A stretch of 64,000 nt of DNA from assembly GCA_001725945.1 (NCBI GenBank), contig LRMT01000205.1, positions 1-64,000 on the forward strand, written 5' to 3'. Made by a program: the position numbers and the translations under genes. Under the pieces are notes generated by a model. The model saw only the letters and a program-made list of their open reading frames with translations, searched no databases and was not told where the DNA came from. This document shows positions 43,704 through 54,898 of this stretch, in pieces (within the stretch, counting starts at the first letter, position 1; each line of letters starts with the position of its first letter). The DNA is from Cupriavidus sp. UYMMa02A. GTDB taxonomy: Bacteria > Pseudomonadota > Gammaproteobacteria > Burkholderiales > Burkholderiaceae.

Positions 43704-45489
43704 ATGACCATGGTGCTATCCCCGCTTGATGCTCTGCTGACCCGCGCCCATGTGGCCGCATTGCGCGCATGGCTGCAAGGTGTGCCGCTCGACGACATCG
43801 TTGGCCGTTGGCTGGCTCCGGATCCCGACAAGATTCCGACTTCGCGGCAAGCTTTGGCAACGCTACATGCTGTACGCGACGCGCTGCAGCAGCGCGCACG
43901 GTTGCATGGCCGCGAGGACTTGGCGCAAGCCTGCAGCAGTCCCAGTCGCTCCGGCAAAGGGATGGATCGTGCGATCACCGCGGTTCGCGAACTGGAAGCA
44001 CTCGGCACGCCGGCCATCCTGCCGGATCAGGGGGTACACCTGTGGCTGGCTGGTCCGCTCGCCCGCCGCCTGCAGGAAGCAGGCATTCAGACGCTGGCTG
44101 ATCTGGTGACGCTGTGCAATCAGCGCGGCCGCAGCTGGTGGCGGCATGTTCCCCGCATTGGCCCGTTGGCCGCGCAACGCATCGTAGCGGTGCTGGTCAA
44201 GCATGCCGATGCGCTCGGCCAGCTTGGCGCGCATGTCACGGGAGCCCAGTTGCCTGTGCCTGCAATGCCGTCGACGCTACAGCCCGGCATGGGTACGGCT
44301 ATGCCATTCGAGGCAATGCGCTTGCCCGCTGCCCTGGACGGCCGTACCGGGCGCAATCGGGCCCCCTTGCAAGAGTGCGTGATAGCAGCACAGCACGATT
44401 ATCAGGCGATCCAGACCTGGTTATCGCTGTGGCCGGAGGACTCGCAGACTTACCGTGCCTATCGCAAGGAAGCGGAGCGGTTTCTTGCCTGGATCATTCT
44501 CGACCGCGGCACGGCTTTCTCCGACGCGATCACAGACGATTGCATGGCCTATCGTTCATTCCTGGCCGATCCACAGCCGGCGGGGCGATGGCGCGGGCCG
44601 CGCGTGCCGCGCACCGTCGATGTCGGCGGACTGACGATGAATAATCCGGCGTGGCGACCGTTCTCAGGTCCGCTGTCCGCCCGCAGCCGATCCTATAGCG
44701 AAACGGTACTGTCCTCCCTCTTTGCGTGGCTGGCCGGTCGGCGCTACCTTGCCACTAATCCATGGGACGGCTTACCGAAGACCCGGAACGTGGCACAGAC
44801 GCTGCAGGTTGAAAAGGCAGTGCGCCCGGACGTCTGGCACAGCATGGCTGACTGGCTAGACGAGCAGGCAATTGCCGGACCGCGAGCCAGGTTGTGGAGA
44901 GCAGCGGTGCTGTTGCTGCGCGAGACAGGCATGCGGTGCGACGAGGCCGCACGGGCACACGCCCAGGACCTGGTTCAATTGCCGCAATCCGGCCAGCTGG
45001 CTACCTCAAATCGGTGTGGGGCGAACTGCGAATTCAGGGGAAAGGTGGCAGGAACGCCATGTCCCTGTCAGCCAGCGTCTACTGACCGCGCTATCAGCGC
45101 ATTGGTCCGATCGCGAGTGCAACGGAGCGTTGCCAGAAGGTCCGCTACTTGCACCCCTGCAGGGCCCAATGCCTCCGCGAGCGCGCAAAAGGTGGAGCGG
45201 GGGAGAAGCGGTTACAGCGACCGCGCCTGCGGCAGCTTATCGACCAGGCCGGCGCTGCATTCTCAGAACATCTCGTTGCCGCCGACCCAGAGGCAGCCGG
45301 ACGGTTTGGCGCACTGCATCCCCATGCTGGCGGCATGCCTTTGCGTCGCAAGGCCTAGCCGCAGGCATGGGTATTGAAGTCATGCAGCAATATCTTGGTC
45401 ACGCTTCGCTGTCGACCACGACCATTTACAGCACCTCGGATCGTGATAGACGATTGAAGGATGTGGAGAAGCTGTACAACACCCGCTGA
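43704..45489 (+). pseudogene. tyrosine site-specific recombinase, several frameshifts
   Basis: About 595 residues in total. The first ~430 residues are in one frame from MTMVLSPLDALL: a helical N-terminal region and a SAM-like core-binding part (YQAIQTWLSLWPEDSQTYRAYRKEAERFL). The catalytic domain is spread over at least three frames: the first arginine in RETGMRCDEAARA, a GKGGRNA turn, HPHALRHAFASQ (His-x-x-Arg, one base missing), then LGHASLSTTTIY with the nucleophile tyrosine. This is either a decayed integrase or one hit by several sequencing errors; the density of shifts (four in 500 bases) is higher than elsewhere. Confidence 0.7.
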
Positions 45490-45662
45490 CCGGCGCGCTG
45501 TGGGCGCTTGTGCTCAAATTCAGCGAGGACGGCGGAAGTCGCCCGATGAATAAATAGCTTGGCGACTTCCTCCTTGGAGTATCCCAGGAGCGCAGCGGCT
45601 GCTTCCAGCCGCTCATAGTCGTCAGGATGCACTTGCAGCAGTAGCGGCTGTTGCGTGGTCAT
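45426..45662 (-). CDS. small possible ribbon-helix-helix protein
   Basis: 78 residues, MTTQQPLLLQVHPDDYERLEAAAALLGYSKEEVAKLFIH: a strand followed by two helices, the plan of ribbon-helix-helix DNA-binding proteins. The last ~20 residues overlap the recombinase end and may be wrong. It is last in the minus-strand virD4 operon, 13 bases behind the LPD7/KfrB gene. Confidence 0.55.
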   Translation of the reverse strand: MTTQQPLLLQVHPDDYERLEAAAALLGYSKEEVAKLFIHRATSAVLAEFEHKRPQRAGQRVLYSFSTSFNRLSRSEVL

Positions 45663-45675
45663 TCTGACGGTCCTC

Positions 45676-47855
45676 TCAGCGTTCTTGTTCAGCAACCTGC
45701 CGGCTTGTCGTTCGCGCCGGTTCAGGGGTTCGCTCAGCAGCCTTGGCGGCGGCAACACGCGGAGCCTTGATTGGCTCGCCACGCTCAATCTTGCTCGCCA
45801 GCTCATCCCGGATCTTCTCCTTAATCTTGCTGGCCACGTTTGGATACTTGTTGGCCAACGCCGTCGCGGTGGTGGCCATCGTCGCATGAGCGTCGATCAA
45901 GTCAGGATGCTTGGCCAGGGAATGCTCAGGCGGCAGTGTGCGGAAATCCTGTGCCTTCTCAACGAGCCACCCGTTCAGCACGCTTTCCTTTGAACGCTGG
46001 CCGACAACTTTGCCCTCGGCGTCACGCACAGCCTCGCGGACCATAACGGGCTCAGCGCTTACCTTCTTCAGCGACACAACATCACCGACATCCGCTCCCG
46101 CGTCCTTGACTGCACTCTGCAGACCTTTGCCCCATACCTCACGCGTCTGTCCGTCTTGCTCCAGGCGTACGAAGTAGCTGGGGTCGTTCTCCTTGTCAAA
46201 CTTGTACGGCGCTGCGCCATGCTCAACGATCGTGCCGTCGTGCTTTCGCTCTACCTTTTCTGCAGCCGCGGGAGTGGTGCTGTTTGCAGCAGGTAGGCCG
46301 GATTGCCTCTCTCCACCGGCGGAAGAACCAGGAGCCAGCTCCTTTTCAAAGCCTGGCTCAACCGTATTGAGATCGACGTTGGCGCGCTGGGCAGCCTCTT
46401 TGCGAGTGAACCCGCGTTGTTCAAGCTTGCGCTCGAGCAGCTCCTTATCTGCCTCAGTGGGGTCGTATCCGATCACCTTTGCGCCGGCGAGCTCCGCAGC
46501 CAACCAGACCTCACGGCGGAAGTCCTTGTTCCCTTTGACGTTGATCGTTTCCCAACCCCGCGCAATGGCGATGTCAACGAACGATTGGGCCACAACAGGC
46601 GAGTTGTCTTGCGTCTCCAAGCGCAGGCCTTTGTCGACGAAAGCCAGCTTTTCACGGCCCGCATCGAAGTAGTAATGGTCTTTGTCTCCAGCGATGAAGC
46701 GACGCCGGACGTGTTGTGGTACCGGGGCCAGCAGCTTCGCTTTATCGCCCTCTACGCGGCGATACTCCGTGCGCTTCTCATCAGGCGCCGTCGTATGGTC
46801 TGCAACGGAAGAACGGGATTCCTCGTTGAAAATATCATCGTCGTTCTCGGGCGCGGGCGCGCGAGCCGCCTCCGCTCCCCATTTATTACCTACCCAGGCG
46901 CGAACCTCCTTGTCGAGCTCCGGTCCTGGTTCAACGCTATTCGACTCAATAACCTCTTGGGCGCCATCGGCCGCGGAGATTTCATTAAGCATCCCGGCAA
47001 TGTCCGGGCTCATCTCCTCAATGGCGGTTAGGTATGCGGCCTGGTTGCGTGCCTTCCATGCCATCGCGACTGCGGACCGCGCGCGCGGCTTCGGTCGCGT
47101 GTGTTCCGAAAGGACTTCAGATCGTCGGTCGCTTCGGCAAGGCCTTCTTCCGCCGTGAGAGCGTTCTTTGGAACCTGCAGGAGATCCGCATAGCTCTTTT
47201 CAACTGAGGTCCACTGAGAACGCGGTACTTCATCGACCGGACCTGCAATGATGCTGCGGGCAGTCTCCGCAATCTCTGCCAGGTATTCGCGCCGTTGCTG
47301 TGCCGCAGCTTGGCGCTTCGACGGGGCAGGAGTGGACGGCGCGGCGGCGGAATGTGCAGCGGCTGCGGCAGGGACCTCCTGTTCTGGCAGCTCCAAGAAC
47401 TCAGGAGCCTCGACATGATCCGGCGCGTGGACCATCCAGACGCGGCTGGAGCGACGCGGATCGATAGCCTGCAGCGCTTTCAGATCGTCAGTCAGTTTTT
47501 CATCCAGCACAGGTCCTGCCAACGCGGTGCCCTGTTGATCCCACTTCGCTGCTTGCATCTGGCCGACAACGGCACGCTCTAGCGCGTCTGCGAAGCCTTT
47601 CTCGAATCCGTAGTCTAGAGCTTCGGTTTGAAGGTCCAGGTCCAGCGTCTTGCGAAGCGGTTCGCCCGTCGAAGGGTCGCCGGACGTGAATGCAATCGTT
47701 CGGTCGCCTTCGGGAGGCTCGCGATGGATGACGAGCGGCTTTTCAGATGCGTCGATCTTAAAGAAAGCCTCGCCTGCGTCGTACGCGCTATCGAAGGTCT
47801 GCACGCCACTCGCGGACTCTACCAGCCAGGTGTGCTCATTCGTCAGGTAACTCAT
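45676..47855 (-). CDS. LPD7 and KfrB-domain transfer-associated protein, one frameshift
   Basis: About 726 residues, bridging a frameshift near 47095. The first 250 residues are of unknown fold, with a Pro/Ala linker. The centre has an LPD7-type domain (VDKGLRLETQDNSPVVAQSFVDIA, ARGWETINVKGNKDFRREVWLAAELAG, KVIGYDPTEADKELL). The part from about residue 480 (PSYFVRLEQDGQTREVWGKGL, AGADVGDVVSLKKV) is a KfrB domain. A Lys/Arg/Ala-rich tail follows. Proteins of this plan accompany relaxases and coupling proteins on IncP-like plasmids and may assist transfer DNA processing. It lies 31 bases downstream of virD4. Confidence 0.8.
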
Positions 47856-47886
47856 TGCTTCACTCCAGTTGAGTTGGCCGCACCCA

Positions 47887-49839
47887 TTACGCGGCTTCGG
47901 CTTCGGAAAGGAACAGCTTCACGAGCTCATCAACCTCTTCTTCGCTCGCTACGGAATCAGGTAGCTGCTCCTGCAGCTCGTCAGGAAAATCGAGGTCCGC
48001 GACGCTGATCGTTTGCGCGGACGCCATCACTTGCGCGATGTTTTCCGCGTTCACATCGACAAAGGCTGGTGCCTCAGAATCGCCTGGCTCCGCTTCACCA
48101 TTGGCGACTACCACCTGGCCAGCAAACGCGGCGGACAATTGCGCCTGGCGCCTCGTTACGTCGGAGAGGTCAAGCTTTGGCACTGATGCAGGCGACGTCA
48201 GCCGGGATTGGAAATTCTTGTCCTTCCAGTAGACGACCTTCTTTGCGCGAATTGGCTTCACGTTCTCAAAGAGGATGATCTCGTTTTCGAAGCCAAGCTC
48301 CGTGATCTCCTGCGGTAGAACCAGAGCGCGGGAGGCTTCTGACTCGTTGTAAGACTGACTTCCACGTCCGCCGAACAGCGGTCGACTGTATGAGTGTTGC
48401 TTGACCGTCTTCATGCCAAGCTTCTCGGAAATTTCCCTACGAATCTTGTTGTTCTTGGTCGCGAAAACTAGCTCTAACGCGTGGTTGTCAAAGAAGCTCT
48501 CGGCGGCCTCCTGACCGTATATTTCCCGGATCTGCGAAGGACTTTGGCAGATTGTCAGCAGCCGCAAGTCAAAGCCTGCGATGAACGCGTTCGACTTGGC
48601 GACGATCGGTACCTTGCCGATTGCGGGGAACTCGTCCAGGAGCAAGAGACACTTGTGCTTAAGCGTTGGGTCGTCTGCAGGCATGACCTGGGTGTTCAGT
48701 GCAATCAACTGCTGGAAGAACAAGTTGATGAGCGGTGCCAACATCGCCAGCTTGTCGACGGTCAAACACAGGTACACGGACATCGGCTTGCGCCGCAGAT
48801 CGCGCAGATCAAAATCGTTCTTGCTGGTGGCGGCATCAATTGCCGGGTTCGCCCACAGGTCCAGGGCAGAGGTAAGTGACTCCTTGATGCCGCTGCGTGT
48901 CTTCTCGGATTCAACACCGATGAAGCTCAGCAGGTTCTGCTTACAGGCATAGCTCAACGGCGTATCGCTGTTCTCACGCTCGGTAATGACACGCGCGAAG
49001 TAGCTTGCCGTATCTTCTGCCGTTGAGAGCTGGCGCAGCAGTTCACCGATGGTGAAGGGAATCTCGGGCGTTTCCTGCAAATACAAAGCAACGCCCAGGA
49101 AGAGGCGACGAGGGCTCGCCGTCCAGATCCTGTCGGTTCCGGCCTGGTCGGGAACAAACATCTCAGCGATCTGCTGAATGTCCGTGATCCGCATATTGGG
49201 ATCGGTCGAAACGTAAAAGAACGGATTCCAGCAGTGTGTCTCGTTAGTGAGGGGCGCGAACATGAAGCACTCTTGCCCGTGCTTCTTGCGGTATCCGGAC
49301 GTGAGGCGCCAGAGTTCAGGCTTCACATCTAGCACCACCACTGAACCATTCCAGTTGAGGAGATTCGGTACCACGGTACTGACACCCTTGCCCGAACGTG
49401 TTGGCGCGTACAGCAGGACGAACTGCTGTCCGCCAAACATGAGGTAGCGGTTGCCGATCTTTCCGACAATGATTCCGTCGTCACCGAGCAAGCCGGACTC
49501 CTTGATTTCAAAGCGATCGGCAAAGCGGGCATCGCCGAACATGGACTCGCCGGCGAGGAGCTTCTTGAGGGCCAGTGCGAACATGCCAAGCAACGGGAGG
49601 CCTGCGGCAACTCCTGCGATGGCCCAGGCACCGATCAAACGCAAGCGCACATATCTGTCGCCCCAGTACGCCTGTGCGTACTCGTATGTTTTGAACAGGC
49701 CAACATCGCGAAAATCGGCAATGGTGAAGCCCTTCTTATAGATCGTGATGAACGCGATGCTGGACAGGTATCCGAAGAACAGCGCGCTCAGGAGAACGAG
49801 GAGCACAGTTCCAAGGATAGTGCGAGAGACCTTACCCAC
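47887..49839 (-). CDS. virD4: VirD4 type IV coupling protein
   Basis: 650 residues, intact. The start is the GTG at 49839, overlapping the virB11 stop by 8 bases. Two membrane helices lie near the N-terminus (GTVLLVLLSALFFGYLSSIAF; IGAWAIAGVAAGLPLLGMFAL). The ATPase domain carries Walker A APTRSGKGVSTV, VVLDVKPELW, Walker B LLLLDEFPAIG and the TICQSPSQIREIYG segment. A long acidic C-terminus (residues about 560-650), typical for substrate recognition, ends SEAEAA. It links the relaxosome to the VirB channel. The position after virB11 is normal for such operons. Confidence 0.96.
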   Translation of the reverse strand: MGKVSRTILGTVLLVLLSALFFGYLSSIAFITIYKKGFTIADFRDVGLFKTYEYAQAYWGDRYVRLRLIGAWAIAGVAAGLPLLGMFALALKKLLAGESMFGDARFADRFEIKESGLLGDDGIIVGKIGNRYLMFGGQQFVLLYAPTRSGKGVSTVVPNLLNWNGSVVVLDVKPELWRLTSGYRKKHGQECFMFAPLTNETHCWNPFFYVSTDPNMRITDIQQIAEMFVPDQAGTDRIWTASPRRLFLGVALYLQETPEIPFTIGELLRQLSTAEDTASYFARVITERENSDTPLSYACKQNLLSFIGVESEKTRSGIKESLTSALDLWANPAIDAATSKNDFDLRDLRRKPMSVYLCLTVDKLAMLAPLINLFFQQLIALNTQVMPADDPTLKHKCLLLLDEFPAIGKVPIVAKSNAFIAGFDLRLLTICQSPSQIREIYGQEAAESFFDNHALELVFATKNNKIRREISEKLGMKTVKQHSYSRPLFGGRGSQSYNESEASRALVLPQEITELGFENEIILFENVKPIRAKKVVYWKDKNFQSRLTSPASVPKLDLSDVTRRQAQLSAAFAGQVVVANGEAEPGDSEAPAFVDVNAENIAQVMASAQTISVADLDFPDELQEQLPDSVASEEEVDELVKLFLSEAEAA

Positions 49840-50936
49840 GATTTGCCATCCTCTTGCGAAATGGATCGAAATAGATGCCGGTGCATACCCGTTGCCGCTT
49901 GGTAGCATCGAACTTGAAGTGCGCAACGATATCGACGAGCGAGTACAGCAGCGAATAGAGTTCCGCGTTGCTCATGCCGCCGCCGCTACGCGTATCCTTG
50001 AGGATCAGCATGAGCTGCGTGAACGCGAGCATTGCGGAATCTGCGTGGACTGTTGTGAGAGAGCCGGGATGTCCGCTATTCACGTTTCGCACGTAGTAGT
50101 ACGCTTCATCAGAACGCAACTCGGATAGCAGAATGCGATCCGGCTTCATTCGCAGGCAGCTTTCGAGCAGATCCTTGGCGGTGACCTTTGCGACGCCTTG
50201 ATCGCCCTTTGTGTAGAACAGATGGACTCGATTACGGTGGAGCGGAAGGTCGAGCTCTGGTGTGTCTTCGATCGTAATCAGGCGTTCATCGGTTGGGATG
50301 AGATCGGCTAGTGCTTTCGTCAACGTTGTCTTGCCGCTCCCGGTTGCCCCGGCCACGATGATGTTCTTCTTCTCCGAGCGAACGGCCAGCGCGAGAAACT
50401 CCGTGAAGCGCCGCTGCTGATACAGCTCCCATAGGCGCTGTTCTCCAGCGCTCAGAGCGATCCCGGAGCGTGAAGCTTCTTCCGAAAGGACTTCACAAAA
50501 AGTGTCCTCAAACGTTCCATCGGCCTCGTAGTCACCGAGCTCTTTCGTGTGGAGCCAGGTTTGCGGATGGTGATGGACAGATCGTGTAAGCCGCACGCAG
50601 GCGGCATCACGATCTGGATGCGTTCGCCCTGCGGCAATGTGCCGCTGAGTAACGGACGCTCCTCGCCCAACTGCTGCTTACGATAGCTTGCGACAGCTTC
50701 GCGATGTTCAGGCAGTAATGGATGTCGACTTTCGGGCGATGATGCTCCACCCACCCTGCATTACTTTCCGTGAAGACTACCTTGGGGTAGTTGATCGCGA
50801 TTTCCGTAATCGACGGATCATTGAAGAATTCTCCCAGTCCGTCATTCAGGTAGCGGAGTAGGGTGGCTGATTTCGGATCAAGTGTTGACGGTGCCGGCGC
50901 GCCTCCGCCAACCTGGTCACTTTGGTGCGAGCGCAT
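49832..50936 (-). CDS. virB11: VirB11 traffic ATPase, two frameshifts
   Basis: About 367 residues from MRSHQSDQVGGGAPA. The N-terminal domain (YLNDGLGEFFNDPSITEIAINYP) is followed by frameshifts near 50665 and 50560. The C-terminal RecA-like domain is intact: Walker A AGATGSGKTTL, the acidic box LITIEDTPEL, the His box region SGHPGSLTTVHADS. VirB11 hexamers power pilus assembly and substrate transfer. It overlaps the virB10 end by 20 bases and virD4 by 8. Confidence 0.93.
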
Positions 50937-52225
50937 AGACACTCCTGAAATCAAGATGACGGGCCACGTACAGCTTGATGTGCGCGCCTGGTTCGTCTCC
51001 AGTGTCGGAGGGATATTGATGGTCGCGCGCAGGGCTTCCGACATGGCTTGCTGTGCGCCGCCGGCAGTGTTGTTCACGGTGAACTGACCTCCCTTTGATA
51101 CGCTGCTCACAAGGGCCTGCCCAATATCGCCAATGACGCCGAGCATGATTGCGCCGCCAAATCGAGGCCAGAAATGCGTGTTGACGGTGCCACCAAGGCC
51201 CGCGCGTCCCAGGGAGTCGGTTACTGGCGAGTCCAGATCGACTTCGACGTTGCCGGGCGCACCGCGCTGCTGGCCAGCAGGAAGATTTTGTTCTGACCTT
51301 GGACGAGGCCCTTTTGATACTCAACCGTATAGACGGTGCCTCGCTCCAGCAGGACCACGCGCTGGCTCTTGCTATACACGTCGGTCGAGCCGATGCAGTT
51401 CAGCATCCCGGGTTGGGTGGTATCAATGGCTTCTTGCGCAGTGCAGTCGATAACAGTGCCCTTGGCGAGGTAGAAGTCAGGATCCGGAAGAAGGCGCGCT
51501 GTGCTCATGGCCGTCTTCGTACTGTTCAGCAGCGGCCCAAGGCCGTTATTGCCGGAACCGTTCTGTGCGCCGTTGGTGCCGCCAAGTAGTGAGTCCCCCG
51601 TGGAATCCATTGCCCGAAGCGCGAGCGTCTCGCCGCTGCCGCCATACTTCATGCCTTTGCTCATGCGGCGCGTTTCGGGAGTATCCGTAGCTGCTGATTT
51701 GTCATTTCCAGCCTGTTGCTGGGCGCCAGAGCTCGTCGAACGCACAGCAATCGGCTGGGCCGCTTGTTGACTGGATGAAGCCTGCACCCCCCCGCCTTGT
51801 GGCGCCGAGCCAGCGCCTTGGACACCCGGAACAGTTGGGTTGCCTGCGGGCAGCGCTGGTCCCGCACCTGCAGCTGCGCCAGTGGTTTCACCTGCTTCCG
51901 TACCATCCACGGCAAGCTTCAGCGGCGCGCGATTCTCAATCTTTTTTGGCTCGTCCTTCTTCGTCTGCACGACAGGCTGCTGCTCGTCCGTCTTCTGGCT
52001 GAACTTGCTGATGAGCACCTTCAGTGAGGTGACAAGAATGCCCAACCCGATCAGCAGGATGAGCACCTGCATCGCCCTCGTTCCAGCTGATGTGCGACGC
52101 TTCGCGTTGACGGAAGGGATGCCGCGGTCTGCCTCTGGACCTTGCGCCACGGCTGAGTCGACCTGATTGGTGCTCGCCTCAGAATCGGCATCCTTCTTGG
52201 GCCGTAGGAGGTCTTTGAGAGCCAT
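50917..52225 (-). CDS. virB10: VirB10 core channel protein, frameshifts in the C-terminus
   Basis: About 436 residues. A polar N-terminus, one membrane helix at about 52-70 (VLILLIGLGILVTSLKVLI), a long Gln/Gly/Pro-rich periplasmic linker, then the TrbI/VirB10 fold (LAKGTVIDCTAQEAIDTTQPG; VVLLERGTVYTVEYQKGLVQGQNKI). Near 51235 the frame shifts; the end continues WPRFGGAIMLGVIGDIGQAL and later HIKLYVARHLDFRSVYALAPK with another shift near 50985. The antenna segment of the outer-membrane pore lies in this part. Its start overlaps virB9. Confidence 0.92.
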
Positions 52226-53043
52226 TACTTGACCTCCTTCGTGACGCGCCGGACGCTATCCGACGCCGTCTTGGTTGCATGAACAAAGCCAGGGCCCGAG
52301 TAGCTCATGTTGAAGACACAGGCAACGAGCTTGTCGCCACGCCGAAGGACGATCTTCTTGACGAGGCGCGGAATGGTGACAACGCCCGTGTCGGGATCTA
52401 CGTTTGGCTTTTCGGTGGTTTCCTGACCGTCGTCCTCCTCGAGGTAGACAGCCGGCAGGAGTGCACCAGGAGCAAAGTAGAGATGCGTGTACCGGCCGTC
52501 GTCCCAGGCGCGCATAGGCAGAAGCGAGTCGGCACCCTGACCCCAGTAGTTCGTGTTGTCGCCGTCCTTGGGCTCTACCCCGGCCTTGTACTCGTTCATC
52601 GCATTCGTCAGCGATGTGGCGGCAGCTTTTTCCTTCTGGACATCCGGATAGGTAAAGAGGACAGAGCTGTAATACTCCTCGGGCTTCACCAGATACAGGT
52701 TGAAGTTGTAGGTTCGCTTGTTGGTGACGAGGACCATGTTGGTACCGGGCTTCGCACCAATCGGCTTCAGGAACACATGGTTCCGAACATTCTTCTCTGG
52801 CCCGATATCCCATGCATCGTCATCTCCTGTGGAGATGTACTTTGTGGTCTCATCGGCGGACAGTTCGATGTGTGTGCGCTTGCCGTATGCAAGGTTGAGC
52901 CTAACCATGTCGGTGCGGCTGTAGGGCACCGTGCGCATGTGCGGATCCGAAGGGCTTTGAGCCGGCACCTGTTCTGCAAGCGCGTTGCAAGCTATCAACA
53001 ATGTCGACGCAATCGTGACCAAGGACGCAGGTAGACGCATCAT
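52225..53043 (-). CDS. virB9: VirB9 outer-membrane core protein
   Basis: 272 residues, intact. A signal peptide (residues 1-24, ending NALAEQ) and the VirB9/CagX plan: DMVRLNLAYGKRTHIELSADE, HVFLKPIGAKPGTNMVLVTNKRTYNFNLYLV, then GRYTHLYFAPGALLPAVYL and VFNMSYSGPGF. It forms the outer-membrane ring with VirB7 and VirB10. I see no separate virB7 gene, unless the EexN-like lipoprotein takes that role. It overlaps virB8 by 4 bases. Confidence 0.95.
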   Translation of the reverse strand: MMRLPASLVTIASTLLIACNALAEQVPAQSPSDPHMRTVPYSRTDMVRLNLAYGKRTHIELSADETTKYISTGDDDAWDIGPEKNVRNHVFLKPIGAKPGTNMVLVTNKRTYNFNLYLVKPEEYYSSVLFTYPDVQKEKAAATSLTNAMNEYKAGVEPKDGDNTNYWGQGADSLLPMRAWDDGRYTHLYFAPGALLPAVYLEEDDGQETTEKPNVDPDTGVVTIPRLVKKIVLRRGDKLVACVFNMSYSGPGFVHATKTASDSVRRVTKEVK

Positions 53044-53752
53044 TGCAGTGCACCTCCCTGGTCGATGTCAGCACGGTAATCCACCACCTGGAATCCGAGG
53101 GGGTTGACCTTTCGTACTGCGGGCGTGGACGGTACTCCGTCGTAGCGGAAGGTAACCGTGCTGACGAAGTTCGTTGGCTCGGGGCTGCGATTGTCAACCT
53201 TGGACGTGACGACACGCTTCCATCGGTACGTCATGATGTGCCGACCCGTTTTGGCGTCATAGTCCATCAGCACAGGCGCGCTGTTCTCATTCACCTTGGC
53301 ATCTTCGCGCTGGCCGTACACGACGCTCTTTGACTTCTTGTTCTTCGGGTCAGACTCAGTCTGATAGAGCTTTTGCTGCTCGGGCGCATTGAGCAACTGC
53401 ACGGTGTCGAACATGGACTGAGCCTGGCTGTAGTTCCAGTTCTCGCGATTGGAAACGTACATACGCACCCAATACTCGTTCATGACTTCGTCGTAGGTCT
53501 TTGCGGATTCGAAGTCATGTCCGTCGTTTCAATGCGACCGTCGCTGTACTGGGTGATGAGAAACGGGAAGACCTCCTTCATCGAAACCACGGCGAGCACG
53601 GCTGCGACCGCACAGCAGCAAAGCACGATCACAGCTGCGAGCGCGAGCCACAACCTTTTGTTGGTTTGCTCAGCCTTTTCCAACAAACCTACCTCGAAGG
53701 TCCTCGCGCGCTTGAAGTATTCCTGCTCATGCTCAGGACTGATGACATCCAT
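53040..53752 (-). CDS. virB8: VirB8 inner-membrane assembly protein, one frameshift
   Basis: About 237 residues. A short cytoplasmic part (EQEYFKRARTFEVGLLEKAE), one membrane helix (LWLALAAVIVLCCCAVAAVLAVV), and after a frameshift near 53490 the NTF2-like periplasmic domain (NEYWVRMYVSNRENWNYSQAQ; DNRSPEPTNFVSTVTFRY; NPLGFQVVDYRADI). VirB8 nucleates channel assembly. First gene of the virB8-virD4 operon, with dyad operators just upstream. Confidence 0.93.
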
Positions 53753-53797
53753 GTAAAAGCTCCGTCGTTCGCGCCGTCAACCGGCCCATTTTGATGC

Positions 53798-53842
53798 GTC
53801 AATATAGCATGAATTGAACAATCAAAAATGGCATGATTGATT
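53798..53842 (-). promoter_or_regulatory. two dyad operators upstream of virB8
   Basis: A good copy ATCAAAA-N8-ATTGATT at 53821-53842 and a weaker one GTCAATA-N8-ATTGAAC at 53798-53819, 23 bases apart. On the minus strand TTTTTG, 16 bases, TATATT is a possible promoter between them. Confidence 0.65.
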
Positions 53843-53852
53843 GTGATGGGGC

Positions 53853-53878
53853 GAAAAAAAGCGGCCTCAAGGGCCGCG
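53853..53878 (-). terminator. terminator after virB6
   Basis: On the minus strand GCGGCCC-TTGA-GGCCGC followed by TTTTTTT. It separates the virB5-eexN-virB6 operon from the virB8-virD4 operon. Confidence 0.85.
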
Positions 53879-53906
53879 AGGGTTCGGGGGTCAGCCGAGA
53901 AATCGG

Positions 53907-54884
53907 TTATGCGCTTCGGACGCTGTTGGTTCTGAATCTGCGCGTCGCAGCTGCTGCGGCCTGGCCGACGCCTTTCTTCGCTGCGCGCCCGGCAAGTCGG
54001 CCTCCGGCAGCAGCTCCGCGGCCAATAAAGCGGGACGCCCCGCCAGTCGCTGCGGCAACGGCCCAGTTGCCGAAGCCATTCCCGACTGGCGATCCGCCGG
54101 CGAGGCTTGAGGCCATATGCGTGACACCCATGATGATGAGCACGTCGATAAGGGCCATAACAAGCAGACCTACCGCTGCGCCAATTCCGGATTCAGGCGT
54201 TAGGACATTGAGGTAATTCCTAAAGGCAACGAATGTCATGGAAACGGCCGCGACAGCGAAGACGTAGACCATGACGTAGTTGACGAGCATCCCGACCCAG
54301 GAGTCAAAGAAGCGCTTTGTGACGTCGAAGATGAGGCAGCCGATGAAGAGCGGCCCCACCGACAGAAGGATGGCCAACATCCCTTTCGACAAGAGCATCA
54401 GGTAGGCCGCATAGACCGTGATGATGATGCCGGAGAGATAGAACGTTATGGCTGTCAGGTAGAAGACAAGGCCGTTTTCACTGAATAGCGACCCTTTCGT
54501 CATGGCCTCCTTACCGAGCTCCATGCACTTGTCAAACTGGTCATCCAGAATCGCCGGGCCGGCGACGTCCTCAGCAGATTTACCTGTTACCACCGAAGTG
54601 AGATCAGCTGGCATTGCAAGCACTGGTTCCAGTACATATTGGCCGTAGCCCGCCGTGGTGAAGCCTATGCCGACAATCAAGGAAATCTTGATGAAGCGCG
54701 CCACCATATCATTGCCCCAGTCTTGCACCTGCCCTCGAATACCGGCCCAAGAGTAGAGCACGATGTAGGTGCCAACCAAGGTCGTCACAACCGGCAGAAA
54801 CGACGAGATGGCTCGCGCGTAGCCTGCGTTAGTGAAAGCGTCGACCGCATTCTGGAAGTTGGTGAAGATGTCGGCGAAGATCAT
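53907..54884 (-). CDS. virB6: VirB6 polytopic inner-membrane protein
   Basis: 325 residues, intact, with at least five membrane helices (e.g. AISSFLPVVTTLVGTYIVLY; VFYLTAITFYLSGIIITVYAAYLMLL; MLAILLSVGPLFIGCLIF with the conserved GPLFI-type turn; LVNYVMVYVFAVAAVSMTFVAF; VGLLVMALIDVLIIMG) and a Gly/Ala/Arg-rich tail. VirB6 forms the inner-membrane part of the transfer channel. 14 bases behind the EexN-like gene. Confidence 0.92.
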   Translation of the reverse strand: MIFADIFTNFQNAVDAFTNAGYARAISSFLPVVTTLVGTYIVLYSWAGIRGQVQDWGNDMVARFIKISLIVGIGFTTAGYGQYVLEPVLAMPADLTSVVTGKSAEDVAGPAILDDQFDKCMELGKEAMTKGSLFSENGLVFYLTAITFYLSGIIITVYAAYLMLLSKGMLAILLSVGPLFIGCLIFDVTKRFFDSWVGMLVNYVMVYVFAVAAVSMTFVAFRNYLNVLTPESGIGAAVGLLVMALIDVLIIMGVTHMASSLAGGSPVGNGFGNWAVAAATGGASRFIGRGAAAGGRLAGRAAKKGVGQAAAAATRRFRTNSVRSA

Positions 54885-54898
54885 GGTAGGCGCGGCTT

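Noticed and set aside
43704-45489. Tyrosine recombinase as a PilV shufflon recombinase (Rci)
   Set aside because: It is much longer than Rci, 12 kb from pilV, damaged, and no inverted segments lie at pilV.
50311-50325. CTTTCGTCAACG in virB11 as another ACTTTCGTCAACGAAAGT site
   Set aside because: Only the left half and centre match, it lies in codons for a conserved ATPase region and the right arm is lost.
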